Made by a program: the position numbers and the translations under genes. From positions 124,001 to 188,000 of the forward strand of contig NZ_JAGTIS010000005.1 in NCBI RefSeq assembly GCF_018704125.1: a DNA stretch of 64,000 nt. Reading direction: 5' to 3'. Shown piece by piece: positions 51,801 to 60,369 of this stretch (position 1 is the stretch's first letter; the number at the start of each line of letters is the position of its first letter). The notes below the pieces were generated by a model that had not been told where the DNA came from, did no database searches, and saw nothing but the letters and a program-made list of their open reading frames with translations. The stretch comes from Metapseudomonas boanensis (GTDB taxonomy: Bacteria; Pseudomonadota; Gammaproteobacteria; Pseudomonadales; Pseudomonadaceae).

Positions 51801-51942
51801 GGCGGACAAGTTCAGCTTCACTTCGGCGCTACCCGTCCAAGTGCTCAAAGGCATGGCGCCGATTCTCCAGCCGTACCTGGAGCCCGGCTTAAGCACCCAA
51901 TGCCAGACCCCGGCGCCGGCCGTCCAAGTGAGCCGGCGCTAG
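48844..51942 (+). CDS. Bimodular penicillin-binding-like protein (GT51 transglycosylase + transpeptidase-like domain)
   Basis: A 1032-residue inner-membrane protein with one N-terminal helix (residues 35-55) and a periplasmic body. The GT51 module shows LFIENRKLL with the catalytic Glu184, GGSTLATQLEK (Glu234 near) and RIVMDYVNSVPL. The C-terminal part resembles a penicillin-binding domain: a candidate SxxK motif STAK at 512-515 (LGSTAKLR), and KTGT at about 937 in VLGGKTGTGDN. The usual SxN motif is not obvious to me. It is longer than standard PBP1a/1b, with an inserted region of about 250 residues between the SxxK and KTG motifs. It probably polymerises or edits peptidoglycan; a homologue of this form exists in P. 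aeruginosa. Single-gene unit. Confidence 0.8.
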   Translation: MGAIEQSGEIKKELPKGDLTEPAVSPEKPRRKHRLLFWGGCVLVASGLAVAISYEMRTSKLQSHEISRYAASLDYSLENGPSDAIQFPGDGPFDRRLGYAHLPQMLERLQKRGFEIQQQTRFSPALLNYAEHGLFPPYHEKVQAGINICDCRGLPFYQFSYPQQHYTSFDSIPPLLVSSLLFIENRKLLDESEPLANPAVDWPRFSKAALTQVGKAFDLDGQSAGGSTLATQLEKYRHSPQGRTVSAGEKIRQMVSASVRAYRDGPETREARERIVMDYVNSVPLSAAPGHGEVHGIADGLRVWYGADFNTVNRLLADQDADVRARGLAVRQVLSLFIAQRRPSYYLTREHEELNELTDSHIRVLATAGVIDPDLREAALSARLRFRNWEQESAIQEVEANKGISIARSRLSGLLKMPLYDLDRLDLTATSTLQAELQNAVTDYLVKLADPAFAEQVGLYGERLLSPEKTREVRYSFTLFERTPSGNRVRVQTDNTNQPFDINEGSKLELGSTAKLRVLATYLENVATLHQRYAGLTVEELRKVPVDPLDFITRWSIDYLIENNDRNLPAMLEAALERKYSASPYESFFTGGGLHTFNNFRKEDNGRRPTLRDALRESINLPFVRLMRDLVRHDMYRPEGGKMQLLSDDKDPRRQGYLDLFVSRESQTYLLRFWKKYRGKDAEQRLSTFLDGLHPWPARLAAIHRYLQPQADLPTFKAFLRERMPKEPLTEKRIEELYTRYGPGAYNLNDQGYVARVHPLELWMLGYLQKFPQASYRDAVEASSDERREVYGWLFKSKRKYARDKRIRIMLEVEAFLDIHQQWRQLGYPFDHLVPSLATALGSSGDRPAALAELMGIILNDGIRQPTVRIDQLHFAAGTPYETLVGRQNDTGKRVMTSEVAAALRDALSKVVEGGTARRLQGSFTLSDGKPLVLGGKTGTGDNRIQTVTRYGAVKSSKAMNRTATFVFYLGPRHFGTLTAFVEGSQADKFSFTSALPVQVLKGMAPILQPYLEPGLSTQCQTPAPAVQVSRR

Positions 51943-51945
51943 CGC

Positions 51946-52425
51946 CACGCAGCGCCGGCAGCCTGACCCTGTCCACGACGCCTGCGTTCGCCGCGCTCTG
52001 GCTGATTCCCCGGCTGAACCGTTTCTATGCGCAATATCCGGACATCAGCCTGCGCCTGGACACCAGTACCGCACTGATAGACCTGCACCAGGATGCCAGC
52101 GTCGATCTGGTAATCCGCTAGGGCACGGGCGAATCCCCCAACCTGCACAACCAGTGCCTGCTCGACGAATGCTTTAACGTTTACGGCGCCCCCGCCGCGG
52201 TGGCTGGGGGGGGGCGCTTTGCCCGAACTGATTGCCGTTCGCTGGCGAAACTCGCAACTCTACGAACTGGGCTGGAAGGCCTGGTGCCAGGCCGCAGGGG
52301 TGGAAAACCGGCTGACCCAAGCCACCCAGCGCGAATACGACGAAGAGCATTACGCCCCGCAGGCAACCATCGCCGGCCAGGGTCTGGCGCGGGCCAATCA
52401 GAAAGCCTCGCAAGGGGGCGGCTGA
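51946..52425 (+). pseudogene. Decayed LysR-family regulator (effector-binding domain only)
   Basis: The frame at 51946-52121 reads LTLSTTPAFAALWLIPRLNRFYAQYPDISLRL..., a GcvA-type LysR effector domain, with an in-frame TAG at 52119-52121 where a Tyr codon would be expected (VIRxG). A second frame, 52219-52425, continues the same domain (WRNSQLYELGWKAWCQAAGVEN and EEHYAPQATIAGQGLALA-like sequence) after a frameshift around the GGGGGG run near 52205. The N-terminal HTH and the C-terminus are missing. It is a dead fragment that abuts the PBP stop codon. Confidence 0.82.
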
Positions 52426-52663
52426 TGCCTTACCGGCCGGACGTCAGTGTGGCGGGGGCGTATATTTAACGCTTTGCGTTCCAGGGCGGGAACGGCATCC
52501 GCCGGCCAAAGCGCTCTTCGATTGGCTGGGGCGCGAGATTGGCTAGGAAATGTGCGCTGGGCCGGCAGGCAAAGGCTGCTCATGCATGTCATTGGGACCA
52601 CGTACACTCCAGATAGGCAATCCCGTGTGATCCAGCGCCCCGCTACGCCCTCTTGCCAAGTGC

Positions 52664-52700
52664 AAAAAAACCGGCCCACATCCAAGGATATGGGCCGGTG
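52664..52700 (-). terminator. Rho-independent terminator of putP
   Basis: CACCGGCCCATATCC...ACATGTGGGCCGG-type stem (ACCGGCCCA/TGGGCCGGT) followed on the minus strand by TTTTTTT. It lies about 85 bp past the putP stop codon. Confidence 0.85.
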
Positions 52701-52783
52701 AAGCACTATCGGGTCGTCGGTGAGAGCCCGGACATCAGCCCGGCAAACGGGACGCGGTCGACCAGCCGCGTACCGCGGAGAGA

Positions 52784-54277
52784 TCAGATGTGGGCGTCTT
52801 GGTATTCCTTCTCCGCCTCGTCGAAGTTCTTCAGCATGGCGGCGGACGGGCCGTTGCCAATGCGGCTGAAGACCAGGATGCCAAGGGTGCAAAGGATGAA
52901 GCCCGGGATGATTTCGTACAGGCCGGTCCAGCCAAAAAAGTTCTTCCACAGGACCACGGTTACCGCACCGAGCACCATGCCAGCCAGGGCGCCATTGCGG
53001 GTCATGCCTTTCCACAGCAGGGAAAGGATCACCACCGGCCCGAAGGCGGCACCGAAGCCGGCCCAGGCGTAAGACACCAGGCCCAGCACCTTGCTATCCG
53101 GGTCAGCGGCGATGGCGATAGCGATTACGGCCACCAGCAGCACCATGGCGCGGCCGACCCATACCAGCTCGAGCTGACTGGCGTTTTTGCGGAAGAAGGC
53201 CTTGTAGAAGTCCTCGGTCAAGGCGCTGGAGCACACCAGCAGCTGGCAGCTCAGAGTGCTCATCACGGCCGCCAGAATGGCCGACAACAGGACACCGGCG
53301 ACCCACGGGTTGAAGAGGATCTTGGCCAGTTCGATGAACACACGCTCGTGGTTCTCGCCAACAGCACCAGCCTGATCCGGATGAGCGGAGAAGTAAGCGA
53401 TACCGAAGAAGCCCACCGCTACGGCGCCAGCCAGGCAGAAAATCATCCAGCCCATGGAGATGCGGCGAGCGTTGGGGATCGACTTGACCGAATCAGCCGC
53501 CATGAAGCGCGCCAGGATGTGTGGCTGACCGAAGTAGCCCAGCCCCCAAGCCAGCAGCGAAATCACACCGACGAAAGTAGCGCCCTTGAGCATGTCGAAG
53601 TTGGTCGCGTCCTTCAACTCGATGGCAGCAAAGGTCGGATCCATGCCACCGGTGGCGATCATCACAATGATCGGGGTAAGGATCAGCGCGAAGATCATCA
53701 GGCTGGCCTGAACGGTATCGGTCCAGCTCACCGCCAGGAAGCCACCAACGAACGTGTAGCAGATGGTGGCGGCGGCACCGGCCCACAGGGCGGTTTCGTA
53801 GGAAATGCCGAAGGTGCTTTCGAACAGGCGAGCACCGGCAACGATCCCGGAGGCGCAGTAGATGGTGAAGAACACCAGAATCACCACGGCGGAGAAGATG
53901 CGCAGAATGCGGCTGTTATCTTCGAAGCGGTTGGTGAAGTAGTCGGGCAGGGTAAGGGCGTTGCCACAGTGCTCGGTCTGCACGCGCAGGCGGCCGGCAA
54001 CGAACAGCCAGTTGAGGTAGGCACCAACGATCAGGCCAATAGCGATCCAGCTTTCCGACAGCCCGGAGAGGTAAACGGCGCCAGGCAGGCCCATCAACAG
54101 CCAGCCGCTCATGTCAGAGGCACCGGCGGACAGCGCCGTTACGAAGCTGCCGAGGCTGCGACCACCAAGGATGTAGTCGGAAAGGTTGTTGGTGGAGCGA
54201 TAGGCGGCGAAGCCGATCAGCACCATGGCCGCGATGTAGATCACGAACGTGATCAGTGTCGGGTTACTCACACTCAT
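52784..54277 (-). CDS. putP: Sodium/proline symporter
   Basis: A 497-residue inner-membrane SSS-family transporter that imports proline with Na+. It has about 13 hydrophobic helices, including YILGGRSLGSFVTALSAGASDMSGWLLMGLPGA (in part; the Ser/Asp residues for Na+ are visible) and GYFGQPHILARFMA. In Pseudomonas it usually neighbours putA; here putA is not adjacent, but a PruR-like regulator and a putative operator array lie upstream. A small gene (54496-54675) lies 218 bp upstream on the same strand. Confidence 0.96.
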   Translation of the reverse strand: MSVSNPTLITFVIYIAAMVLIGFAAYRSTNNLSDYILGGRSLGSFVTALSAGASDMSGWLLMGLPGAVYLSGLSESWIAIGLIVGAYLNWLFVAGRLRVQTEHCGNALTLPDYFTNRFEDNSRILRIFSAVVILVFFTIYCASGIVAGARLFESTFGISYETALWAGAAATICYTFVGGFLAVSWTDTVQASLMIFALILTPIIVMIATGGMDPTFAAIELKDATNFDMLKGATFVGVISLLAWGLGYFGQPHILARFMAADSVKSIPNARRISMGWMIFCLAGAVAVGFFGIAYFSAHPDQAGAVGENHERVFIELAKILFNPWVAGVLLSAILAAVMSTLSCQLLVCSSALTEDFYKAFFRKNASQLELVWVGRAMVLLVAVIAIAIAADPDSKVLGLVSYAWAGFGAAFGPVVILSLLWKGMTRNGALAGMVLGAVTVVLWKNFFGWTGLYEIIPGFILCTLGILVFSRIGNGPSAAMLKNFDEAEKEYQDAHI

Positions 54278-54495
54278 GGGGGTCTCCCCTGTCGATTGTT
54301 CTTATTCGGGCACAGCGGGTTGTCCGCGCCCGTAGTTGGCTTTTGACAGCCGCTTATGGCGGCCGCCGGTTCTGGCCTCGACCGCACCAGCCACATCAGG
54401 CCAACGCAATCCCGGTCGAGAAACGGTCGCAGGGCGTCCAGCCCTGCCAATGCGACAGCGCACGCAAGCCTTGGGGCTTACGCGCACCATGCGTA

Positions 54496-54675
54496 TTACT
54501 GGAAGTCTTTGTGTGCCTCGCTGATTGCCATGTCGCGAATATCGCGAAGCAGCAGGAAACCATGACAATCGGCAGTGGAAGAGCCCCGGTCGACCTCCAT
54601 GGTCGTCCGCACAGGGAAGTGACGCAGCAGCGGCTCATTCGCACTGCGCAACAAGACGTGACCTGCAGCCAACAT
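54496..54675 (-). CDS. Hypothetical 59-residue protein upstream of putP
   Basis: Small open frame with an excellent ribosome site: AGGAGG lies 6 bp before the ATG at 54675. The product (MLAAGHVLLRSANEPLLR...) is soluble and mixed alpha/beta-like with no cysteine cluster or membrane segment; family not recognised. It is on the same strand as putP and could be co-transcribed with it. The proline-operator-like repeats lie 40-300 bp upstream of it, so its promoter may be under proline control. The signal quality makes it more than an accidental frame. Confidence 0.55.
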   Translation of the reverse strand: MLAAGHVLLRSANEPLLRHFPVRTTMEVDRGSSTADCHGFLLLRDIRDMAISEAHKDFQ

Positions 54676-55136
54676 CACGCCCCTCCTCATCTCTGAACGA
54701 TTAACTTGGGTCTAGTACAACCCGGCCGGCACGCAAGGAAAAGTTTCTGCCCTTGGCTCAACGCCGGGAGAGCGGAATGTAGTGATATGCCACCACCCCT
54801 TTCTTGCTGAATCCTCCGATTTCCTTTCCATATCCTCCGATCCGGGGAACTTTCCGCCAAAAGGTGCAACCAATTGCACCCCCTGCAATCCGTGAGGGTC
54901 CTTGAAGTCTCTCAATGCTTGGCGTCATCCGGTTGCTCCAAACAGGTACAACCTCCAGCATCGGTTGCACCCAAATGGCGACAACGGGTTGTTCGCCCCC
55001 GCCCCAGGAATGACAGCCGCTTGGCCACCAGGCCAATCGTGACGAACTGAAGCCACCCCGGTCACTGCAGCAGGGGATGCACGCAAGTCATGACACTGGT
55101 GTGATCAACCCTCTCAGAAAGGTTGATATTTCAGGA
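54676..55136. other. Control region upstream of the small gene and putP
   Basis: A 460-bp gap between the PruR-like gene and the small gene. It carries several GGTTGCACC-like words (54715-54971) and a repeated TCCTCCGAT; nothing in it looks like a gene. Confidence 0.5.
54715..54971. promoter_or_regulatory. Cluster of GGTTGCACC-like operators (proline control?)
   Basis: GGTGCAA-CCAA-TTGCACC is a perfect dyad at 54863-54880. GGTTGCTCC (54931-54939) and GGTACAACC (54945-54953) form another imperfect dyad, GGTTGCACC lies at 54963-54971, and GTACAACC at 54715-54722. The core GTTGCA is the PutA operator word known from enteric bacteria. Here either a PutA-type repressor or the PruR-like activator next door could bind. 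Likely control of the putP transcript, by position. Confidence 0.5.
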
Positions 55137-55889
55137 TTAATGGGCGTCGCGCAGACGCTTGGGCGTCAGGCCCAGATAACGGCGCATGGCCGTAGTGAGG
55201 GCACTCTGGCTTGAGAAGCCGCACTCTTCAGCGATTCGAACGAGAGGGTGCTCGCTTTCGCGCAACATGCGGGCAGCACGATCCAGGCGAGTCTTGAGCA
55301 GGTACTGGTGAGGGGTGAGGCCAACGCTGTCCTTGAACTGGGCGTGGAAGTGACTGGGACTCAGGCAGGTGACCTGCGCCAACTCTGCCACGCTTATACG
55401 CCGGGACAGGTTCTCAAGGATGTAGCCGTCCAGGCGCCCCAGGTCCAGACTACCGGCTGGCCGCTTGCCCGATTCGCCAAACAGGCGCAGATAGAGGGCC
55501 CGGAGCAGGATGCCGCCGAGCGAACGGGCCAGCATGGGATCACTGCCATAACGGGCGAGTTCGGCTCCTGCGTAGCTGAGCAGATTCTGGAAATCAGCAT
55601 CCAGGGCGGGATAGCGTGGTGCCTCGAACAAGCGGCCGAGCAGCTCGAGGTCCTCAGCGGACGTGCCTTGCTCATTCAGATCGAGGATCAGCATGCGGTT
55701 CTCGCCGACACCGGCGAACTGATGCCCGGCATCCCCTGGAACGAGACACGCGCGCATGCGGCACACCTCTCCCGCGCGGCCGTTCACTTCGAACTCGGCG
55801 CGGCCGGAAAGGGACATCACCAACTGGTGATGATCGTGAGCATGTTCGTGAGCCTGGTCGTCCAGGCTCATCAGACGGGTCTTGAGCAT
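55137..55889 (-). CDS. pruR: AraC-family regulator, PruR-like
   Basis: A 250-residue regulator. I use the ATG at 55889 (a TTG 15 bp upstream would add five residues). The N-terminal cupin domain has a His-rich start (HEHAHDHHQLVMSLSG), typical of the arabinose-type ligand domain. The C-terminal AraC HTH has ISVAELAQVTCLSPSHFHAQFKD and LVRIAEECGFSSQSALTTAMRRYLGLTP. Its position beside putP matches the P. aeruginosa proline utilisation regulator, which activates putAP on proline; assignment rests on that synteny. Confidence 0.82.
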   Translation of the reverse strand: MLKTRLMSLDDQAHEHAHDHHQLVMSLSGRAEFEVNGRAGEVCRMRACLVPGDAGHQFAGVGENRMLILDLNEQGTSAEDLELLGRLFEAPRYPALDADFQNLLSYAGAELARYGSDPMLARSLGGILLRALYLRLFGESGKRPAGSLDLGRLDGYILENLSRRISVAELAQVTCLSPSHFHAQFKDSVGLTPHQYLLKTRLDRAARMLRESEHPLVRIAEECGFSSQSALTTAMRRYLGLTPKRLRDAH

Positions 55890-56035
55890 GGGGATTTCGA
55901 TCAAATTTTGCGCAGTTTAGCGAAGCGCCCCTGACTTGCCCAGCACCGGGCGGCAGCGACAAGTCCGACAATGAGGTTGAAATGCCCGACGCCTTGCCCC
56001 ATCTAGCTTGGATGAGCCAACAGCCAGGTGCCCCC

Positions 56036-58435
56036 ATGAGCGATCAGGACATCACAGCGGAAATCGTCGAAGAAGCCACCCCGGCCCACGGCACGGGCCT
56101 GGCGCTGCCCGGCCAGGCGCTGCCCGACAAACTGTACATCATTCCCATCCATAACCGCCCTTTCCTGCCCTCGCAGGTGCTGCCCGTCATCGTCAATGAA
56201 GAACCCTGGGCAGAAACCCTCGAACTGGTGACCAAGACGGCCCACCGTTGCCTGGCCGTGTTCTTCGTCGACAACCCGTCGGAGGACCCCAGCCAGTTCG
56301 ATCTCGGCAATCTGCCGGAACACGGCACCCTGGTGCGCGTGCACCATGTCACGCGGGCCGATGGCAAGCTCCAGTTCGTGGCCCAGGGCCTGTCGCGGGT
56401 GCGCATCCGCGGCTGGCTGCGGCGCCAGCATCCGCCCTACCTGGCGGAAGTCGACTACCCGCAACCGGCGGCCGACCCGCGTGACGAGGTAAAGGCCTAC
56501 GGCATGGCGCTGATCAACGCGATCAAGGAACTGCTGCCGCTCAACCCACTGTACAGCGAGGAGCTGAAGAACTACCTGAATCGCTTCAGTCCCAACGATC
56601 CCTCGCCGCTCACCGACTTTGCCGCAGCCTTGACGACAGCCTCCGCTGCCGAGCTGCAAGAAGTGCTGGACACGGTGCCGGTGCTCAAGCGGATGGAGAA
56701 GGTGCTGCCGCTGCTGCGCAAGGAAGTCGAGGTCGCTCGCCTGCAAAGCGAGCTGTCTGCTGAGGTGAACCGCAAGATCGGCAAGCATCAGCGCGAATTC
56801 TTCCTCAAGGAACAACTGAAGATCATCCAGCAGGAACTCGGCATCACCAAGGACGATCGTAGTGCCGATAGCGACGAATTCCGCGCACGACTGGAAGGCA
56901 AAACATTGCCGGAACAGGCACGCAAGCGCGTCGACGAAGAACTGAACAAGCTGTCGATCCTTGAAACTGGCTCGCCGGAATATGCCGTCACCCGAAATTA
57001 CCTCGACTGGGCCACTTCGGTTCCCTGGGGCGTCTATGGCAAGGACAAGCTCGACCTCAAACACGCGCGCAAGGTGCTGGACCAACACCATGCCGGCCTG
57101 GAGGACGTGAAGAGCCGCATCCTCGAATTCCTCGCCGTGGGCGCCTTCAAGGGTGAGATTTCCGGTTCCATCGTCCTGCTGGTGGGTCCACCGGGTGTGG
57201 GCAAGACCAGCATCGGCAAGTCCATCGCCGAATCCCTCGGGCGGCCTTTCTATCGCTTCAGTGTTGGCGGCATGCGCGACGAGGCGGAGATCAAGGGCCA
57301 CCGTCGCACCTACATCGGCGCCTTGCCCGGCAAGCTGGTACAGGCACTCAAGGAAGTGGAGGTGATGAACCCGGTCATCATGCTCGACGAGATCGACAAG
57401 CTCGGCGCCAGCTATCAGGGCGACCCGGCCTCCGCGCTGCTGGAGACCCTCGATCCCGAGCAGAACGTCGAGTTCCTCGACCACTATCTGGACCTGCGTC
57501 TGGACTTGTCCAAGGTACTCTTCGTCTGCACGGCCAATACCCTGGACTCGATCCCCGGACCGCTACTGGACCGGATGGAAATGATCCGCCTCTCCGGCTA
57601 CATCACCGAAGAGAAACACGCCATCGCCAAGCGTCACCTTTGGCCCCGTCTGCTTGAGCGCACGGGTGTACCGAAGGAGCGCCTGAGCATTACCGATGGC
57701 GCACTGACTGCGGTCATTGAAGGCTACGCCCGGGAGGCCGGCGTTCGTCAGCTGGAAAAACAGCTGGGCAAGATCATCCGCAAATCCGTGGTCCAGCTCC
57801 TGGAAGACCCCAAGGCGAAGATCAAGGTGGGCCAGAAGGACCTGGAGCGTTACCTGGGCCTGCCGCATTTTCGCAAGGAACAGCTGCTGGCCGGAATCGG
57901 CGTCATCACCGGGCTGGCCTGGACCAGTTTGGGCGGCGCGACCCTGCCGATAGAAGCAACCCGCATCCATACGCTCAATCGCGGGTTCAAGCTGACGGGC
58001 CAGTTGGGCGACGTGATGAAGGAGTCAGCAGAGATCGCCTACAGCTACATCAGTTCGCACCTGAAGAAGTTCGGCGGCGACCAGGGCTTCTTCGACCAGG
58101 CGTTCGTGCACCTGCACGTTCCTGAAGGTGCAACGCCGAAGGACGGCCCCAGCGCCGGCATCACCATGGCCAGCGCCCTGCTCTCCCTGGCACGCAACCA
58201 GGCGCCGAAGAAAGGCGTCGCCATGACTGGCGAGCTGACTCTGACCGGCCAGGTGCTGCCAATTGGTGGCGTTCGAGAGAAAGTCATTGCCGCGCGCCGA
58301 CAGAAGATCCATGAGCTGGTCCTGCCGGAAGCCAACCGGGGCGCATTCGAGGAACTGCCGGCATATCTGAAGGAAGGCATGGCCGTGCATTTTGCCAAGC
58401 GCTTCACCGATGTCGCCAAGGTGCTCTTCGACTGA
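56036..58435 (+). CDS. asrA: Lon-type ATP-dependent protease AsrA
   Basis: This 799-residue protein starts at ATG 56036 (AGG upstream), the family length; the frame extends upstream without support. Lon N-terminal substrate domain (residues 30-230), a coiled linker, AAA+ with Walker A GPPGVGKT at 384-391 and Walker B VIMLDEIDKLG, and the protease domain with the Ser-Lys dyad: Ser706 in DGPSAGITMA and Lys749 in GVREKVIAA, spaced 43 residues as in E. coli Lon. It is a Lon paralogue; in P. aeruginosa AsrA tunes heat-shock and aminoglycoside responses. Cytosolic hexamer. Neighbour icp, a peptidase inhibitor, follows 70 bp downstream. Confidence 0.94.
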   Translation: MSDQDITAEIVEEATPAHGTGLALPGQALPDKLYIIPIHNRPFLPSQVLPVIVNEEPWAETLELVTKTAHRCLAVFFVDNPSEDPSQFDLGNLPEHGTLVRVHHVTRADGKLQFVAQGLSRVRIRGWLRRQHPPYLAEVDYPQPAADPRDEVKAYGMALINAIKELLPLNPLYSEELKNYLNRFSPNDPSPLTDFAAALTTASAAELQEVLDTVPVLKRMEKVLPLLRKEVEVARLQSELSAEVNRKIGKHQREFFLKEQLKIIQQELGITKDDRSADSDEFRARLEGKTLPEQARKRVDEELNKLSILETGSPEYAVTRNYLDWATSVPWGVYGKDKLDLKHARKVLDQHHAGLEDVKSRILEFLAVGAFKGEISGSIVLLVGPPGVGKTSIGKSIAESLGRPFYRFSVGGMRDEAEIKGHRRTYIGALPGKLVQALKEVEVMNPVIMLDEIDKLGASYQGDPASALLETLDPEQNVEFLDHYLDLRLDLSKVLFVCTANTLDSIPGPLLDRMEMIRLSGYITEEKHAIAKRHLWPRLLERTGVPKERLSITDGALTAVIEGYAREAGVRQLEKQLGKIIRKSVVQLLEDPKAKIKVGQKDLERYLGLPHFRKEQLLAGIGVITGLAWTSLGGATLPIEATRIHTLNRGFKLTGQLGDVMKESAEIAYSYISSHLKKFGGDQGFFDQAFVHLHVPEGATPKDGPSAGITMASALLSLARNQAPKKGVAMTGELTLTGQVLPIGGVREKVIAARRQKIHELVLPEANRGAFEELPAYLKEGMAVHFAKRFTDVAKVLFD

Positions 58436-58505
58436 GCGGATCCCCTTACGCGAGGGCGGGTCAGCAGCTATGCTGGCCCGGCCCTTGGATGATGGAGCCC
58501 CTCCG

Positions 58506-58907
58506 ATGACGCTGACCCGCCTCCCCCGTCTGCTGCTACCCCTGGGACTGGTCCTGCTCACAGCCTGTTCACAACAGCAAACTGGCCCGATCGTGATGGG
58601 CCAGGAACGCGAATGCCCGCTGGAGCTTTATCAGGGCCAGACACTGGTGCTCACCCTGCCAAGCAATCCCACCACCGGTTTCCGCTGGGTGGTCAGGGAC
58701 TCGGCCGCCACTATCCTGCAGAGCCTGGGGCCTGAGGTGTACTCGACTCCGGAGGACGCCGGCCTGGTCGGCAGCGCCGGGCAATCCACCTGGCGCTTTC
58801 GCGCTAGCCATGCCGGGCAGGGTCGCTTGCTGCTGGACTACCAACGCCCCTGGGAAACCGACGTCGAGCCTGCCGATACCTTCGATTGCCAGATCAGCGT
58901 CAACTGA
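58506..58907 (+). CDS. icp: Chagasin-like cysteine peptidase inhibitor (lipoprotein)
   Basis: A 133-residue protein from ATG 58506 with GGAG upstream. A signal of 20 residues ends in LLTAC, a lipobox, so it is a predicted lipoprotein. The mature part has the inhibitor I42 (chagasin) loops: NPTTGFRW, a GSAGQS-type glycine loop and YQRPWE, which enter the active site of papain-like proteases. P. aeruginosa has icp beside asrA, as here. It presumably protects the cell against host or amoebal cathepsins or guards its own proteases. Confidence 0.9.
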   Translation: MTLTRLPRLLLPLGLVLLTACSQQQTGPIVMGQERECPLELYQGQTLVLTLPSNPTTGFRWVVRDSAATILQSLGPEVYSTPEDAGLVGSAGQSTWRFRASHAGQGRLLLDYQRPWETDVEPADTFDCQISVN

Positions 58908-59015
58908 TCCCCGGACAGTGCTGCGCCATCGGCTACCGCCAGTGGCGCCTTGAGCCTGGAAGCACACCCCATGACTGCGCATAGTTCGGCCTTCCGATAA
59001 CACAGGAGCGCCTGG

Positions 59016-59654
59016 ATGTACGCATTATTGGTTGGGCTTGCTGGTGCGCTGGCATTCATTTTCGGGCTCTCCAGCGGCTGGGATGCCTTGTGCTTCTGGA
59101 GCAAGCCGGTTCCAGTGCTGGCGATGCTCTATTGGCTGCGCGGCGCGCCTGCCGGAGCCTATCGTCGCTGGATCACGCTGGGCCTGGCATTGTCACTGGT
59201 TGGCGACGTGCTGCTGGCCTGGCCCACTGATCAGTTCGTCTTCGGCCTTGGCGCTTTCCTGCTCGCTCACCTCGCCTATCTTTACGCTTACCTGGGCACC
59301 TGCCGGCGGCTTTCACCATTGCCACTGATCGTATCGATCGCGGTTGGCGGAGGCATGTTCGGCCTGCTCGCCTCCCGCGACCTGGGACCTCTGCTGGTTC
59401 CTGTAGCCTGCTACTCATTAGCCATCAGCACCATGCTCTGGCGCGCCCTCGCCCGCCTGGGCACGGGTCTTGACCGCCAGTCGGTCGTGCTCGCAGCGGC
59501 CGGGGCAATACTGTTCGTGCTGTCTGACAGCCTGATTGGCATCAACCGCTTCGTGTCCCCTTTCGGTGGAGCCAGTTACGCGATCATCCTCACTTACTGG
59601 CTCGGACAATGGGCCATCGCCGCATCCGTGATGGCCCAATCAGAAACGCCCTGA
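59016..59654 (+). CDS. YhhN/TMEM86-family membrane protein (lysoplasmalogenase-like)
   Basis: This 212-residue protein starts at ATG 59016 with AGGAG upstream and has about eight hydrophobic segments through its length. The sequence pattern KPVPVLAMLYWLRG (residues 30-43), LGLALSLVGDVLLAWP with an Asp, and LFVLSDSLIGINRF near 170 fits YhhN, whose eukaryotic relative TMEM86B is a lysoplasmalogenase. The conserved Asp residues inside helices are present. The substrate in bacteria is uncertain. Short spacing to icp (108 bp) suggests an adjacent but separate transcript. Confidence 0.8.
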   Translation: MYALLVGLAGALAFIFGLSSGWDALCFWSKPVPVLAMLYWLRGAPAGAYRRWITLGLALSLVGDVLLAWPTDQFVFGLGAFLLAHLAYLYAYLGTCRRLSPLPLIVSIAVGGGMFGLLASRDLGPLLVPVACYSLAISTMLWRALARLGTGLDRQSVVLAAAGAILFVLSDSLIGINRFVSPFGGASYAIILTYWLGQWAIAASVMAQSETP

Positions 59655-59731
59655 ACCGCTCAGACAGATCCGGCAAGCCGCCCGGAAATCAGCTATAGCA
59701 ATTAGGCGGACCCTCATTCAGAGGATGAGAA

Positions 59732-60304
59732 ATGGGCAGCCTATCGAGACTGTTGGGCTTGTTGTCCTGGGCATTGCTGCTGGCTGGATGCGGCAGCCTG
59801 TTGCCCAGCGAGCGTGCAGAAGTACTCTCACCCTTCCGGGACTACACGGATGCAGAGATCCGTTATTCCCAGGCAATGCCAGGTACGACCACCAGGCCTG
59901 AGCTCTTCTCCCTGGGGTTCGATCCGCTGATCCAGGGTAATGGCCGGATGCTCTCGTTCATCGACGTCCGTTTGATGTTCGTCCAGCCCAACGTACCGAT
60001 CGACTACCTCCCGGACGGGCTGATCAAATGCCTGGAGGCCAAGGACCGCTGCATCGGTTATGCCTTCGAGTTCACCAAGACCGACACCCAACGGGTCGGC
60101 AGTTTCTGGGCAGACGTCTTCAACTTCCGCAAGAACCGCGAATATCAGGGCTGGGTATTCCGCGCGGTGTTCGTATTGGTTGACGACGTCCTGGTGCACA
60201 AGGTCAGTAATGGCGAACCGAACATTCGTCGCTACGAGGTCAAACGCAATCCGCTGGGCCCCCTGCAGGGTGCAGGCGAGTTCTTTTCCGACCAGTTGAA
60301 GTAG
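59732..60304 (+). CDS. Conserved lipoprotein of unknown function
   Basis: A 190-residue protein with a lipoprotein signal: hydrophobic residues 6-18 and the lipobox LLLAGC, with Cys20 the acylation site and Gly at +2 (GSLL), so outer membrane is likely. The mature part is mostly beta with FIDVRLMFVQPNV and YAFEFTKTDTQRVGSFW; no domain is recognised. GAGGATGAG lies upstream of the start. It is next to cmoA in P. aeruginosa-type genomes as well, but no functional link is clear. Confidence 0.75.
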   Translation: MGSLSRLLGLLSWALLLAGCGSLLPSERAEVLSPFRDYTDAEIRYSQAMPGTTTRPELFSLGFDPLIQGNGRMLSFIDVRLMFVQPNVPIDYLPDGLIKCLEAKDRCIGYAFEFTKTDTQRVGSFWADVFNFRKNREYQGWVFRAVFVLVDDVLVHKVSNGEPNIRRYEVKRNPLGPLQGAGEFFSDQLK

Positions 60305-60369
60305 GGGTGGTTTGGCGGCGCCGCGCAGTCCGCTAGAATGCCGGCCTTTTCCAACGCTGGTAACGGCCC

